Positions 16,779-26,338 are shown, counted from the stretch's first letter. The stretch: 43,208 nucleotides of DNA from Candidatus Sulfopaludibacter sp. SbA3 (GCA_945893365.1 CAMDED010000057.1:1-43208); one strand, 5' to 3'. A program made the numbers and translations. Notes: generated from the sequence alone by a model not told the origin.

Positions 16779-17320
16779 ACTTGATTATCGCCCTGCTACA
16801 GATTCGCCGCCCAGGCGGCAAGTCCCCGCATCTGCTTGACCCCTTCGCCCCGTTCCGGGCGGTACCTCGTGCACCAAATCAAGGCCAGTCGGGCAGCGCC
16901 AAAGCCGGTATTGTCCGAACACTAACACCTTGTTCAACGGCTCGTAACTTCGTCCTGCTCAAATGAGGGCGTGACCTCTCCCGATCCACTCCCGAAGTTC
17001 AGGATTTCAAGCTTCGTTGCGCCGGCATTTAGTACCGTGTTGTCACCGTTCGATCCGGCGCTTCAACGGGTACGCGCGGCCTCGACCGGCTCCGGAATCA
17101 ACTTCGCGACGCCGATAGCGGTGAGCGCTCCGGTTCCATTTTCGACCGTTTCCTGGAGCATCCCGATTCTTCCGAAGCAATATCTGAAAATCGGCGGCCG
17201 CCCGGTCGCCATGAATGTGGATCGCCGGTTCTCCGACGTAGTGGATGCGCTATTCGTCGCCTCGCTGGAGGACGCCCCTTCGGCGGCGCGGAATCGCTTC
17301 ATGCCGTCGGGCACAGCCGA
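16779..17320. other. Gap, 542 bp, no certain gene
   Basis: The promoter-like GATAAT of the small gene lies at 16784-16789 on the minus strand. A 133-codon plus-strand frame (16971-17369) and an overlapping minus-strand frame exist, but neither product is recognisable, and the plus frame overlaps the end of the GNAT gene on the opposite strand. Possibly decayed coding DNA. Confidence 0.4.
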
Positions 17321-18109
17321 TCAGCGGGCTTCGGAAGCGAAGACAAGCACCCGGCCCACCGTGCGATAGCCCATCCGCGTGTACAGGGGAAGACCTTGTT
17401 CGGTGGACTGCAGGATTGAGCGGGCGGCGCCATGGCTTTCGCGCGCGCGCTCCAGGGACATCCGCATCATGAATTCCGCGAAGCCCTTGCGGCGGCGTCC
17501 CGGCAGGGTCGCCACGTTGTAGATACCTACAACGCCACCCGCGAAGAAAGTCAGTGCGGTAGCGATCGGCTCCCCATCCAGGTACCCGACATAGCCGGCT
17601 GCCGCCGAGCCGGTCCACACGCTCTCCGGAAGGAAGATCTCGCGGAACCAGGTTGGCGGGACGTGAAAACATACACAGCCCACGTCGCAGAACGCCAGAC
17701 GCGTCTGTTCGTCGCCGACGCGGCGCACTTCGAGCGTGGGCAGCGAGTGGCGCGGCGGCCGAATGCCGTCCGCCACCATGGCGGGAAGATCCGAAGCGGC
17801 CGTCATGCGGTGCGCTTCGAAGATGCGCCGCGCGCGGCGGCCGGCCTTTGGGTCCAGCAGATGACTACATACCCAAAACGCCCAGTCGAGGCCGCGGGCG
17901 CCGAAATGGACTTCGGCGGAGACGATGCGGCGTTCGAGTTCCGGAGCGCTTAGCGCGCTATCGGGCGGAAGGAAGGCCGCATTAAACATCTGAAAGCTCG
18001 CGGCGGCCGATGCAATGCGCAGTCCCGCGGTTTCTCGCACTTCGCCCTCCGGGCGCCGCGCGGCGAGCCACTCGAATGTCTGCCGCAGGTTCTGTTCGAC
18101 GGACTCCAT
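17321..18109 (-). CDS. GNAT-family N-acetyltransferase
   Basis: Acetyl-CoA-dependent transferase, 262 aa. The C-terminal half carries the GNAT fold: GYVGYLDGEPIATALTFFAG, then motif A (GIYNVATLPGRRRKGFAEFM, with the pyrophosphate-binding RxxGxA-type loop) and the end QSTEQGLPLYTRMGYRTVGR. The N-terminal 110 residues are unassigned and may be a substrate-recognition or decayed GNAT half. GGAG precedes the ATG. The substrate is unknown. It is divergent from the MFS gene. Confidence 0.85.
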   Translation of the reverse strand: MESVEQNLRQTFEWLAARRPEGEVRETAGLRIASAAASFQMFNAAFLPPDSALSAPELERRIVSAEVHFGARGLDWAFWVCSHLLDPKAGRRARRIFEAHRMTAASDLPAMVADGIRPPRHSLPTLEVRRVGDEQTRLAFCDVGCVCFHVPPTWFREIFLPESVWTGSAAAGYVGYLDGEPIATALTFFAGGVVGIYNVATLPGRRRKGFAEFMMRMSLERARESHGAARSILQSTEQGLPLYTRMGYRTVGRVLVFASEAR

Positions 18110-18144
18110 CGCTCCGGTTGCAAACTCACGCTAAACGTGGTCTG

Positions 18145-19452
18145 ATGACGGTTCCTATGGCCTCTCAGACCCCGTTGCACCGCCAGACCGCCGAACGCCC
18201 TACTCACGTCCGCTATTGGGTGATCGTATTTGCCGTTACCCTCGCCATTGTCACCTATATCGACCGCGTCTGCATCTCCCAAGCCGCCGGGCCGATCCGC
18301 GCGGACATGGGGTTCACCGAAGTCCAAATGGGTTACGTGTTCGGCGCGTTCACGCTTGGCTACGCGCTGTTTGAGATTCCGGGCGGCGTGCTCGGCGATT
18401 GGATGGGCGCGCGCAAAGTGCTGATGCGGATCGTCATTTGGTGGTCGGTCCTGACGGCGGCGACCGGCTTTGCATGGAATTACCTCTCGATGATCGTGAT
18501 CCGGTTCCTGTTCGGCGCGGGCGAAGCGGGTTGCTTTCCGAATATCACGAAGGCGTTCACGGTTTGGCTGCCGCATGACGAGCGAGTGAAAGCGCAGGGA
18601 ATCTTATGGATGTCCGCGCGATGGGGCGGGGCGTTCACGCCGTTCCTGGTCTATCAGGTCCTGCAGTTCTTCAACTGGCGTGAGGCGTTCATTATATTCG
18701 GCGCGATCGGCGTGGTCTGGGCTGTGATTTTTTATCTTTGGTATAGGGACAAGCCACGCGACAACAAGAGCCTGAACGCGGCGGAGTTGAAGTTGCTCGA
18801 AAGCTCCGAACATTTCGCCGAGAGTCACGGCAATATTCCGTGGGGCTTGTTTGTCAGGTCGAAATCGGTGTGGCTGCTCTGCGCCCAGTATTTTTGCCTC
18901 TCCTACGGCTGGTATTTCTATATCACGTGGCTGCCCACCTACCTGAAGCAGGCGCGCGGTCTCGATCTCGCCAAGGGCGCAGTACTGGCGGGGCTGCCGC
19001 TGTTTCTGGGCGGAGTGGGATGTCTGTTTTGCGGGTTGATTTCCGCGCGCGTAACGCGTTCCATCACGGGAAGCGTCGCCAAAACGCGGAGGCTGATGGC
19101 GATCATCGGCTTCGCTGGCGCCTGCGGTCTTCTGCTCCTCTCCACGCGCATGGCCGACCCCGTTCTGGCGGTGGTCGTGGTGGGACTCGCAAGCTTTTGC
19201 AACGATCTGGTGATGCCGGGAAGCTGGGGCGCCTGCATGGACGTGGGCGGCAAGTACGCGGGAACGCTTTCCGGGGCCATGAACATGATGGGAAATCTTG
19301 GCGGCGTCGTGTCGCCTATCCTCATCGGCTACATCCTGACCTGGACGAACCGGAACTGGGATATGGCGTTGTATGTTTCGGCGGCGGTCTACTTCGCCGG
19401 GACCTTCTGCTGGCTGGCGCTCGACCCGGTAACATCGCTCGAAAAGGCGTAG
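18145..19452 (+). CDS. MFS transporter, anion:cation symporter type
   Basis: Inner-membrane carrier of 435 aa with about 12 predicted membrane helices. The first helix WVIVFAVTLAIVTYIDRVCI has the YxDR pattern of the ACS subfamily (hexuronate, glucarate, galactonate, phthalate transporters). The loop between helices 2 and 3 reads GVLGDWMGARKVL, the MFS signature. Organic-acid or sugar-acid uptake is inferred. The ATG at 18145 is chosen because an open frame from 18010 would run through the promoter region shared with the divergent GNAT gene; an ATG at 18157 is an alternative. Confidence 0.9.
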   Translation: MTVPMASQTPLHRQTAERPTHVRYWVIVFAVTLAIVTYIDRVCISQAAGPIRADMGFTEVQMGYVFGAFTLGYALFEIPGGVLGDWMGARKVLMRIVIWWSVLTAATGFAWNYLSMIVIRFLFGAGEAGCFPNITKAFTVWLPHDERVKAQGILWMSARWGGAFTPFLVYQVLQFFNWREAFIIFGAIGVVWAVIFYLWYRDKPRDNKSLNAAELKLLESSEHFAESHGNIPWGLFVRSKSVWLLCAQYFCLSYGWYFYITWLPTYLKQARGLDLAKGAVLAGLPLFLGGVGCLFCGLISARVTRSITGSVAKTRRLMAIIGFAGACGLLLLSTRMADPVLAVVVVGLASFCNDLVMPGSWGACMDVGGKYAGTLSGAMNMMGNLGGVVSPILIGYILTWTNRNWDMALYVSAAVYFAGTFCWLALDPVTSLEKA

Positions 19453-19481
19453 GCGGTTTTGCATTCCGCCCCGGCATGTGC

Positions 19482-20092
19482 TAATTTTTTGGCATGTCTG
19501 CCGGTCGGCGCGTCCTCGCGCTTGCTCTTTTTCGTCCTCCTGCTCCTTGCGGGAGCCGGCTTCGCTGTGGGCAGGCCGCGGACGTATCGCCTGGCATCCC
19601 GCTAAAGACTCGCAGGACCGGAGCCGGATACCGGCCCCGGGCGCCGGCTGAGATCGACGGGCAAGCCTGTTTGCGCGGCAGGAAGGCGACCGATGAGAGG
19701 CGCGGGGTGTTTCGCGCCGGGTTTTCGAGGATGGCGCGCCGCAGCGCAGCGGAGCGATACTCATCCAACGGCATGATCCGGAGACCTACGACGAGCCTCG
19801 CCGGCAACCGCGACGATCCCCAACCATAGTCTTTCCGCTCACCTCCAACAAATCGACTTGCGCTCGCTCCCCGCGCAACTGGAAACCCTGTCCGGAACCT
19901 TCCTCGGACGCCCGGTAGATCCGTCGTGAGCGGCTTCCGCCCGGCGCCAACATCCCTTCGAAACTTCCCTTCTCACCTCGGAATCGTTTTCCGTTCTTGC
20001 GCACGCCTTGCGAAGGGCCGGCGAACCCACTCCCCAACGGTGAAGCGCTCCCGCCCCGGACGCTCGATGTCCGTCTCTTCGGTTTCCGATGG
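19482..20092 (+). pseudogene. Probable decayed gene for a secreted protein
   Basis: TAATTT (19482-19487) lies six bases before an ATG at 19494. The frame begins MSAGRRVLALALF, and with a one-base shift near 19533 it continues VLLLLAGAGFAVG, together a perfect signal peptide. Beyond it the reading changes frame and meets stops; one later frame gives HLQQIDLRSLPAQLETLSG, then a TGA at 19927. No family could be named. The reading is an inference from frame-switching and could be wrong. Confidence 0.4.
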
Positions 20093-22345
20093 TCACTCCG
20101 CAACCGATTCTTTCAGCCGCTGCGCGTAAGCCTCACGCGCCTTCCGGTAGGCAAGCTCCGCGTCGGCCCGCTCCGCCGGTCGGATCCTCGGCAGCTTGTT
20201 GGTCAGACATTGATCGACGGATTTCAAACACCACTCGGCGCTTTTGCGCGAGGCGCGGATCGGCTTATCTCCCACTATCACGAACACGGGATTCGTGTGC
20301 GACGAAGGCAGAATGCGCAGCGCGATCCAACTGCTCTTGTCCACCGCGTAATCGAACGATAGGGGCCTCAATGTTCCGTCCGCAACGAACTCCTGCCTCG
20401 CGACAGACTTACCGTTCACCACCAATTCGAGCGGCACTTTAGGGGAATCGCCGATGCGCGATCGCTCCAGATCCCAGTAAGGCTTCTGGTCGTATGGCTT
20501 GCTCCGTACCGACTCGTTCGGCTTTTCGTCGAGCAGCGCCCCCACGTTTGCCGTAATGCGAATCTTGCCCGGCGCGGAGAGCTTGACGTCGCTTGAGCCC
20601 ATCTCAACGCCATCCACCTTGAAATCGATGAGATGGCTCTTGCCGTCCGAGGCGTAATTGCGGCCTTCGCGAATGCCATCGACCCAGTCGCGGTAGTCGA
20701 GCGCCTTGCGCTGGCGAACGTAGCTCCGCCCGAGTCCCACCTTGTCGCCGTAAATGCAGGGAAAATCCGTCTCGCCGCTGATGCGCGGGCGGTAGCCGAC
20801 GTTCAGCGTGTGATACCAGATATTAAGCTCCCACGCATATGGGGTGTCGACGGTGGAAATGAAATCCACCAGATTTTCCGTGACTCCGACGATGAACTCA
20901 TTGGCGCCGATGCCGTCGAAGGGGGGAATTTCATCGGTGAGCAGCTTCTCCTGCTTCAGTTGAAGACCCCAGCCGGAATGCGCAAATCCGGTAACCGCGT
21001 TCTGCGCCTTGGCCCAGCGGAACACGGGGATGCCCCAGCTCGGCCAGTCCTCGATGCGTTTGGTGCCCGGATAATCCTGCTCGCGCAAGCCAAGCAGACA
21101 GATGTGGCCGGTGTGGCTCGAAGGGAAACCCGATACCTCCACGTCATACCTCATCAGGTTTTCCTTGGTCGAAAGGGCATGATCCTTACCTTCGAAGAAC
21201 GTCTTCTGGAAATACCAGCTCGGTCCCCAGGAAAGCACGCTGCCGACCTTGAGGTCTTCGCCCAGGATGTGACGCATCATGTCCTGCGGGAAGACGCCCT
21301 CGGTGGGCTTCTCGTAGTGGGCGCAGCCGGCGGCGTGAATATGGTGGTCGCCCGAATACCAACCCATCTTCGCGGGATCGATCCAGCGTTCCAGGCGGAA
21401 CGCGATCTCGATCGGCTTGGTTTCGACGGTCACCGTCTGCGACTTCCTGCGGTACTCGGGGCCGCGGCCGTATTCGAAGGTATACCGGCCGGGAGGCAGC
21501 AGAACGGATTCGCCGTTTGCGCGGTAGATCTGCGGGTGGAAGGCGAAGTCCGGCGCGAGACGCTTCGCCTGGGAAGGATAAACGCGGCCGGCGGTATCGC
21601 GGATGAGAAAGGAACCGGTGGTGGGGCGATCGTCGAAGTCGAGGACCCGCAGCGTGACCTTGGCGGCGGGTTTCGCGGTGAAGAGGATGTCGGCCTCGTT
21701 GCGGAAACCAAGGTCCTGCGTGCCCTGCCCGACGTCGAAGGCGAGCTTGGCTTCGCGCTTCCCGGCGTCGCGCGAGAACAGCTGCAGGATGCGGTATTCG
21801 ACTTCGAGCCCGGAGAGCCGCGCTCGAAGCGGCTGTTTGTCGAACATCAGAACGTCGAGAAAGCGCCGCCCCACCAGGCCCGCGGGCGAACCGTGAAGCC
21901 GCCCCGCATTTGGGCTGTCCGCGGCCAGCACCGCCGTGACACCGGCTTCGTTGTGCACCTTGACCAGAAAGGTGCGCCAACCCTGCTCCACCAGTTCAGG
22001 CCGCGCCGCGCCTTCCTGTACCTTGACGCGGCTTTCCGGATTGATGTTGACGCCGGTCAGGCAGTGGGCATCGAGGATCTGCTGCATCGCGGCGACCGCC
22101 GCTTTCTGGCTCTTCGCGACGGCGGCCGCGCCGGCAGTCGAAGGAATGCTCGCGAGGCGGCGCAGTTCGGCGGTTTCCGCCGCGGGCAGAGGCTCGCCGA
22201 GCATCTCGAGGGCTTCGATGACGCGAAGCACCTGAGCCGAAAAGGGCTGGTGTTCCACGGAATCGATCACCGGCAGGACGTCGGCTTGAACGAGAGTGGC
22301 GCGCACAAGGGCGGCGGCGATCAGGACGAGAGGAAAGTGTCGCAT
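20093..22345 (-). CDS. CehA/McbA-like metallohydrolase, secreted
   Basis: Protein of 750 aa related to the CehA/McbA metallohydrolases (PHP-like fold). A signal peptide (MRHFPLVLIAAALVRATLVQ) is followed by about 300 residues of beta-rich accessory domains (e.g. KVTLRVLDFDDRPTTGSF, a carboxypeptidase-regulatory-like piece). The metal site starts at GDHHIHAAGC, residues 332-341, with HxH. Further His residues occur in SSHTGHICLLG and GFAHSGWG. Known members hydrolyse esters such as carbaryl, but most are uncharacterised, so the substrate here is open. A CACAAT box stands seven bases before the ATG. Confidence 0.82.
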   Translation of the reverse strand: MRHFPLVLIAAALVRATLVQADVLPVIDSVEHQPFSAQVLRVIEALEMLGEPLPAAETAELRRLASIPSTAGAAAVAKSQKAAVAAMQQILDAHCLTGVNINPESRVKVQEGAARPELVEQGWRTFLVKVHNEAGVTAVLAADSPNAGRLHGSPAGLVGRRFLDVLMFDKQPLRARLSGLEVEYRILQLFSRDAGKREAKLAFDVGQGTQDLGFRNEADILFTAKPAAKVTLRVLDFDDRPTTGSFLIRDTAGRVYPSQAKRLAPDFAFHPQIYRANGESVLLPPGRYTFEYGRGPEYRRKSQTVTVETKPIEIAFRLERWIDPAKMGWYSGDHHIHAAGCAHYEKPTEGVFPQDMMRHILGEDLKVGSVLSWGPSWYFQKTFFEGKDHALSTKENLMRYDVEVSGFPSSHTGHICLLGLREQDYPGTKRIEDWPSWGIPVFRWAKAQNAVTGFAHSGWGLQLKQEKLLTDEIPPFDGIGANEFIVGVTENLVDFISTVDTPYAWELNIWYHTLNVGYRPRISGETDFPCIYGDKVGLGRSYVRQRKALDYRDWVDGIREGRNYASDGKSHLIDFKVDGVEMGSSDVKLSAPGKIRITANVGALLDEKPNESVRSKPYDQKPYWDLERSRIGDSPKVPLELVVNGKSVARQEFVADGTLRPLSFDYAVDKSSWIALRILPSSHTNPVFVIVGDKPIRASRKSAEWCLKSVDQCLTNKLPRIRPAERADAELAYRKAREAYAQRLKESVAE

Positions 22346-22387
22346 GGTGAGGATTGTGCCACGATGCGAGCGAAAATGCCACCAAAA

Positions 22388-23158
22388 TCAGCGGGAGCGG
22401 CCCAGTTGGTAAACGCCGCCGTCGGCGAGGATGGCTTCTCCGGTCATTGATGTGGCCTCGACGGCGAGGAAAAACACGAGGCCCGCGACGTCTTCGACAG
22501 TGACAAGGCGGCCGATGGGAGTTACTTCCCTGGCCTGTTCGAAAGCCTCTTCCGGCCATCCGGCGAAACGGGTGCGGATGAGGCCCGGGCAGACGGCGTT
22601 CACGCGGACCTGGGGAGCGAAAGCGCGCGCGAGCGACTTGGTCATCGACACCATCGCGGCCTTCGACGCGGCGTACACGATCGAACTTCCAGCCGAGCTG
22701 AATGCCGCGGCGGACGCCACATTCACAATGGCCGGCGCGGGAGATTTCCTCAGTAGCGGCATGGCCGCGCGGACACAGTAGAATGCGCCGCGCAGATTCG
22801 TGTCAAGGGTTCGGTCCCAGATCTCGTCGGTGAGGTCTTCGAGCTTGTGGTGCGGGACGCGGGTGCTCCATCCCGCATTGTTCACGAGGATGTCGAGCCG
22901 TCCGAAGCGCGTTTCGATCTCCGCGATCATCGCCTTCACGCCGGCCTCGCTCGTGACGTCGCCTTGAAGAGCGGCCGAGCCTGCTCCAAGGCTTGGCTGC
23001 AACGCTTCGATTTCGCGCACCGTAGCTTCGGCGTCGTCGCGAGAGCGCGCATAATTGACAATCACCGCCGCGCCTTCGCGGGCAAAGCGGAGCGACATCG
23101 CCCGCCCCATTCCCGTGCCGCCGCCCGTAACCAACACTACCCGATCCGTTAGCCTCAT
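22388..23158 (-). CDS. Short-chain dehydrogenase/reductase
   Basis: NAD(P)-dependent classical SDR, 256 aa. TGGGTGMG at 11-18 binds the cofactor and NNAG is at 93-96. The catalytic set is Ser149 (NVAS), Tyr162 and Lys166 (YAASK). NAVCPGLIRT and the C-terminal ILADGG are also typical. It resembles FabG-like and glucose-dehydrogenase-like enzymes; the substrate cannot be fixed. It lies 42 bp from the metallohydrolase start on the same strand and may be cotranscribed with it. Confidence 0.92.
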   Translation of the reverse strand: MRLTDRVVLVTGGGTGMGRAMSLRFAREGAAVIVNYARSRDDAEATVREIEALQPSLGAGSAALQGDVTSEAGVKAMIAEIETRFGRLDILVNNAGWSTRVPHHKLEDLTDEIWDRTLDTNLRGAFYCVRAAMPLLRKSPAPAIVNVASAAAFSSAGSSIVYAASKAAMVSMTKSLARAFAPQVRVNAVCPGLIRTRFAGWPEEAFEQAREVTPIGRLVTVEDVAGLVFFLAVEATSMTGEAILADGGVYQLGRSR

Positions 23159-23166
23159 GAGCTAAC

Positions 23167-23172
23167 AGTCTA
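23167..23172 (-). promoter_or_regulatory. Candidate -10 box for the SDR gene, leaderless
   Basis: On the minus strand TAGACT, preceded by TG, ends eight bases before the ATG at 23158; no ribosome-binding site fits between. Confidence 0.45.
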
Positions 23173-23470
23173 CATCACACTGTCCCGCGGATTCCCGCCA
23201 GGCGTCTTGAAAGCGCTGGCGAAGACGCCTGGAAGAAGACATTGACTGGAGATCGGCAGCCACTCCGAATACGACCGTCCGGTCTGACGGTGGCCGGATG
23301 CGCGGGCCGTCGAATTTTTCGGAGAGACGGGGCGCCCGCTCATCATGAGCCGGGAGGCGCACATAACTCCTTTCTCTGCAAAGCGCGCGCCCACATTTGG
23401 AATCCTCGTGAGCGGACGCCCTGCGCAGCGGCGCTCGCTGGCGGTCAAGGCACTCCCAGCGCCGCTGGCT
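23173..23470. other. Gap between divergent SDR and sigma genes
   Basis: About 300 bp that carries the promoters of both genes at its edges. A minus-strand open frame crosses it but overlaps the sigma gene antisense and gives no recognisable product. Nothing else was seen. Confidence 0.4.
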
Positions 23471-23496
23471 AACCGATGCCGCGCGGCGTAGTCTAA
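23471..23496 (+). promoter_or_regulatory. Predicted ECF-type promoter of the sigma gene
   Basis: AAC (23471-23473), 18 nt, TCTAA (23492-23496). The same AAC-N18-TCTAA spacing recurs before the TPR gene with a full GGAAC. It resembles ECF promoters of the GGAAC/TCT type and suggests autoregulation. The -10 box ends seven bases before the ATG, so the mRNA should be leaderless. Confidence 0.5.
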
Positions 23497-23503
23497 AGGT
23501 CGG

Positions 23504-24067
23504 ATGGAAGCGATTGAGGACGACGCGGCGATTGTCGCCGTCGTAAAGGCGGGCGGAGAGAGTGCATATCGCACGCTGGTCGAACGCCATGGCCGAAACG
23601 TCTTCCGTTTGGCTTTTCGCATGACGCAAAACGAACAAGACGCCGAAGACGTGGTCCAGGAAACCTTCCTGCGAGCTTACCGGAACATCGGTTCGTTCCG
23701 CGTGGAATCGAGCTTCGGCACCTGGCTGTACCGGATCGCCGCAAACTGTTCGCTCGATTTTGTAAGGGCGAGGGAGCGGCGGCGCACGAATCCGATGCCG
23801 GAAACCGACGTGTTTCCCGCTCCCCATCCGGAACCGGAGCGCCTGGCTTACAGCGGAGAATTGCGCGATCGCATCGCGTCGGCGCTTGGGGAGCTTAGTC
23901 CGATGGAGCGGGCGGCGTTTTCGCTAAGGCATTTCGACGGGCTTTCGATCGACGAAATCAGCCGCCGGCTCGGCCCAAGCGGCGGGGCCATCAAGAACAG
24001 CATTTTCCGCGCGGCAACGAAGTTGAGACAAGCGCTTGAGCCTGTCCTGAGCGGAGCTACAAGATGA
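23504..24067 (+). CDS. ECF RNA polymerase sigma factor, RpoE-like
   Basis: Group 4 sigma factor of 187 aa. Region 2 is YRTLVERHGRNVFRLAFRMT ... AEDVVQETFLRAYRNIGSFR ... FGTWLYRIAANCSLDFVR, the RpoE-type core and -10 recognition helix. Region 4 is ALGELSPMERAAFSLRHFDG, then IDEISRRLGPSGGAIKNSIF, the -35 helix-turn-helix. Its stop overlaps the next gene's start by four bases (ATGA), the usual coupling of an ECF sigma to its anti-sigma factor. Confidence 0.93.
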   Translation: MEAIEDDAAIVAVVKAGGESAYRTLVERHGRNVFRLAFRMTQNEQDAEDVVQETFLRAYRNIGSFRVESSFGTWLYRIAANCSLDFVRARERRRTNPMPETDVFPAPHPEPERLAYSGELRDRIASALGELSPMERAAFSLRHFDGLSIDEISRRLGPSGGAIKNSIFRAATKLRQALEPVLSGATR

Positions 24068-24822
24068 AGCATCTCAAAGAAGAGCAGCTGGTATTGCATT
24101 ACTACGGTGAAGGCGAGGATCCAGCCGGGATTACGGCGCACCTGATGGATTGTGAAGATTGCCGGCAGGCATTCGCGCGTTTTGAGTCGGTGCTGAACGC
24201 GGTGGCTGAGGAACCTCTTCCGGAACGGGACGAAGCTTACGGAGCGGAGGTGTGGCGGCGGTTGGCGCCCCGTCTGCCTGAAACCGTAAAGCCGGAATGG
24301 TCCTTCTTTCCGCGTTGGAGTTGGGCTCCGGCGATGACGGCGGCGGTGGCGTTGCTCGTCACCGTGGCCTTTTTCGCAGGGCGGGCGTCGAACGAGCGCC
24401 GTGTTCCCCCGGCCGTTGCCTCGGCTTCCCCGGCGGAACGGGAGAGAGTGCTTCTGATCGCCGTCGGAGATCATCTGGACCGGTCGCAAGTAATGCTTAT
24501 GGAGATTGTCAACGCTCGCGGCGGAAGGGCCCTCGATATGTCGGACGGGCGTGCGGCGGCTGAGGATTTGCTCGACGCCAATCGCCTTTACCGCCAGACG
24601 GCCGCGTCGTCGGGCGATGAAACGGTCACCTCGATGCTCGACGAGCTCGAGCGCGTGCTGCTCGAGATCGCTCACAGTCCCGACGCGCTGTCCCGCAAGG
24701 ATCTTGATGGATTGCGCGAGCGGCTGGAAGCGAAAGGAATCTTGTTCAAGGTTCGCGTCGCCGGTACTAGAATTCGCGACAGAGAGCGCGGCGAAGCGTC
24801 CGCGCCGAAAAACAATCTCTAA
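24064..24822 (+). CDS. Anti-sigma factor, zinc-finger type with one membrane helix
   Basis: Protein of 252 aa that should hold the adjacent ECF sigma at the membrane. The N-terminus has the zf-HC2 pattern H-x3-C-x2-C (His26, Cys30, Cys33 in HLMDCEDC). A hydrophobic helix at about 87-106 (SWAPAMTAAVALLVTVAFFA) follows, then a periplasmic helical domain (about 110-252) that may sense the signal. The ATGA overlap with the sigma gene supports the pairing. Its input signal is unknown. Confidence 0.87.
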   Translation: MKHLKEEQLVLHYYGEGEDPAGITAHLMDCEDCRQAFARFESVLNAVAEEPLPERDEAYGAEVWRRLAPRLPETVKPEWSFFPRWSWAPAMTAAVALLVTVAFFAGRASNERRVPPAVASASPAERERVLLIAVGDHLDRSQVMLMEIVNARGGRALDMSDGRAAAEDLLDANRLYRQTAASSGDETVTSMLDELERVLLEIAHSPDALSRKDLDGLRERLEAKGILFKVRVAGTRIRDRERGEASAPKNNL

Positions 24823-24838
24823 GAGGAGTAATCAAGCT

Positions 24839-26338
24839 ATGAAAGGAATTAAGGCTGTGAAAGTAATCAAAGCTGCGAATTGGATCTCGAAAAGTTCTTT
24901 GCCGGCCATTTTCTGCGTGGCGCTGGGCGCGGCTCAGCCGGCGCCGCCCGCGCCTGCGCCGCATCCCGAGCCGGCCTTGGCTCCTCTACCGCCAGTCCCA
25001 CCGCTGCCGCCCCTGCCGCCCGTGCTCGAGTTGGACGGGCTGCGGTTTGAGATTGACGGCATCGCCGATGAGGCTCGCAGGATGGCAGCCGATATTGCAG
25101 CATCCGTGCGGGACAACGTGAAAGTGGACATGGAGGCCGTGAGGCAGCAAGTCAAGCAGGCGACGCTTTTTGCGCAGAACTTCGACAGGGATTTCAAGTT
25201 CGAATGGAAGCCAGGCGGCTCCGAGGATGGGCGCTACCGCGAGGGAACCCGGCTGCTCGACGATCGCAAGTGGGACCGCGCCGTGGATGTGTTCTCCGAG
25301 ATCGTTTCCCGCGGCGGCTCGCGAGCGGATGGCGCGCTCTATTGGAAGGCTTACGCGCTGCACAAATTGGGACGCCGTCCCGAGGCTCAGACGCTGCTCG
25401 CCGAACTGGCGAAGACTTATCCCAACAGCGGCTGGTTAAACGATTCGAAAGCGCTTTCGGTGGAAATCAGTCAGGCGGCCGGCCAGCCGGTCTCTCCGGA
25501 AAGTCAGGACGACGACGAGTTGAAGCTGATCGCGCTGAACGGTCTGGTGAATTCGGACCCAGAGCGCGCCGTGCCTTTGATCGAGAAGCTGCTCTCGGGC
25601 AGCCACTCGCCAAAGATGAAAGAGAGGGCGCTGTTTGTGCTCGCGCAGAGCGGGTCGGTGCGGGGACGCGAAGCGCTGACCCAGATCGCTCGCGGCAAAT
25701 CGAACCCGGATCTGCAATTGAGAGCCTTGCGCTATCTGGGCACTGCGATGAAAGGGAAAGAAAGCCGCCAAGTGCTGGGCGAGATTTACAGTTCGGCGAC
25801 GAGCGTGGAAGTGAAGCGGGAGATCCTGCGCGGCTTCATGTCCAACGGCGACCGGGAGCAGGTGGTGAACGCGGCGAAGACGGAGAGCGCGCCTGAGTTG
25901 CGCCGCGAGGCGATCCGGCTGATGGGTGAGATGCGCGCCGACGCGGAACTGTGGCAGATGTACCAGGGATCGGCGGCCGACATGAAGCAGGAGATTCTGC
26001 GAGCCATGGCCGGCGGCGGAAATTCCGACAAGCTGCTCGAGATTCTGAAGACCGATAAGGATTCGAAGCTGCGCCTCGAATCGATCCGCGCCCTACAGCG
26101 GCGCGACGCGGCCAAGAACGGAGAGGCGATCGCCGCGCTCTACCCCGGAGAGGCGGACGCCGAGGTAAAGAAGGAAATTCTGCGGGCGATGGCGCGGCAG
26201 AATAACGTAAAGATTCTGGTGGATCTGGCCCGCAAGGAAACCGACCCCGCCCTGAAGCGGGAGGCCGTTCAAAACCTGTCGCGCATGAAATCGAAAGAAG
26301 CGACCGATTTCCTGTTGGAAGTGCTGGGCAACAAGTAG
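24839..26338 (+). CDS. Secreted TPR/HEAT-repeat protein
   Basis: Protein of 499 aa. A basic, hydrophobic N-terminus (about 1-33) acts as signal or anchor, followed by a Pro/Ala-rich linker (about 34-66). A TPR-like segment comes next (GTRLLDDRKWDRAVDVFSEI, ALYWKAYALHKLGRRPEAQT), then many HEAT-like helical pairs of about 30 residues (KEILRAMARQNNVKILVDLA and similar) to the end. AAGAGGAG precedes the ATG at 24839. It sits 16 bp after the anti-sigma gene in the same operon. Such HEAT proteins recur beside this sigma type and may serve envelope-stress protein contacts; that is inference. Confidence 0.82.
   Translation: MKGIKAVKVIKAANWISKSSLPAIFCVALGAAQPAPPAPAPHPEPALAPLPPVPPLPPLPPVLELDGLRFEIDGIADEARRMAADIAASVRDNVKVDMEAVRQQVKQATLFAQNFDRDFKFEWKPGGSEDGRYREGTRLLDDRKWDRAVDVFSEIVSRGGSRADGALYWKAYALHKLGRRPEAQTLLAELAKTYPNSGWLNDSKALSVEISQAAGQPVSPESQDDDELKLIALNGLVNSDPERAVPLIEKLLSGSHSPKMKERALFVLAQSGSVRGREALTQIARGKSNPDLQLRALRYLGTAMKGKESRQVLGEIYSSATSVEVKREILRGFMSNGDREQVVNAAKTESAPELRREAIRLMGEMRADAELWQMYQGSAADMKQEILRAMAGGGNSDKLLEILKTDKDSKLRLESIRALQRRDAAKNGEAIAALYPGEADAEVKKEILRAMARQNNVKILVDLARKETDPALKREAVQNLSRMKSKEATDFLLEVLGNK

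Noticed and set aside
16971-17369. 133-codon plus-strand frame
   Set aside because: No recognisable product, no clear ribosome site, and it overlaps the end of the GNAT gene on the opposite strand.
20093-22450. Long plus-strand frame (605 codons) opposite the metallohydrolase
   Set aside because: It is an antisense shadow of a GC-rich gene; the minus strand encodes a recognisable CehA/McbA-like protein.
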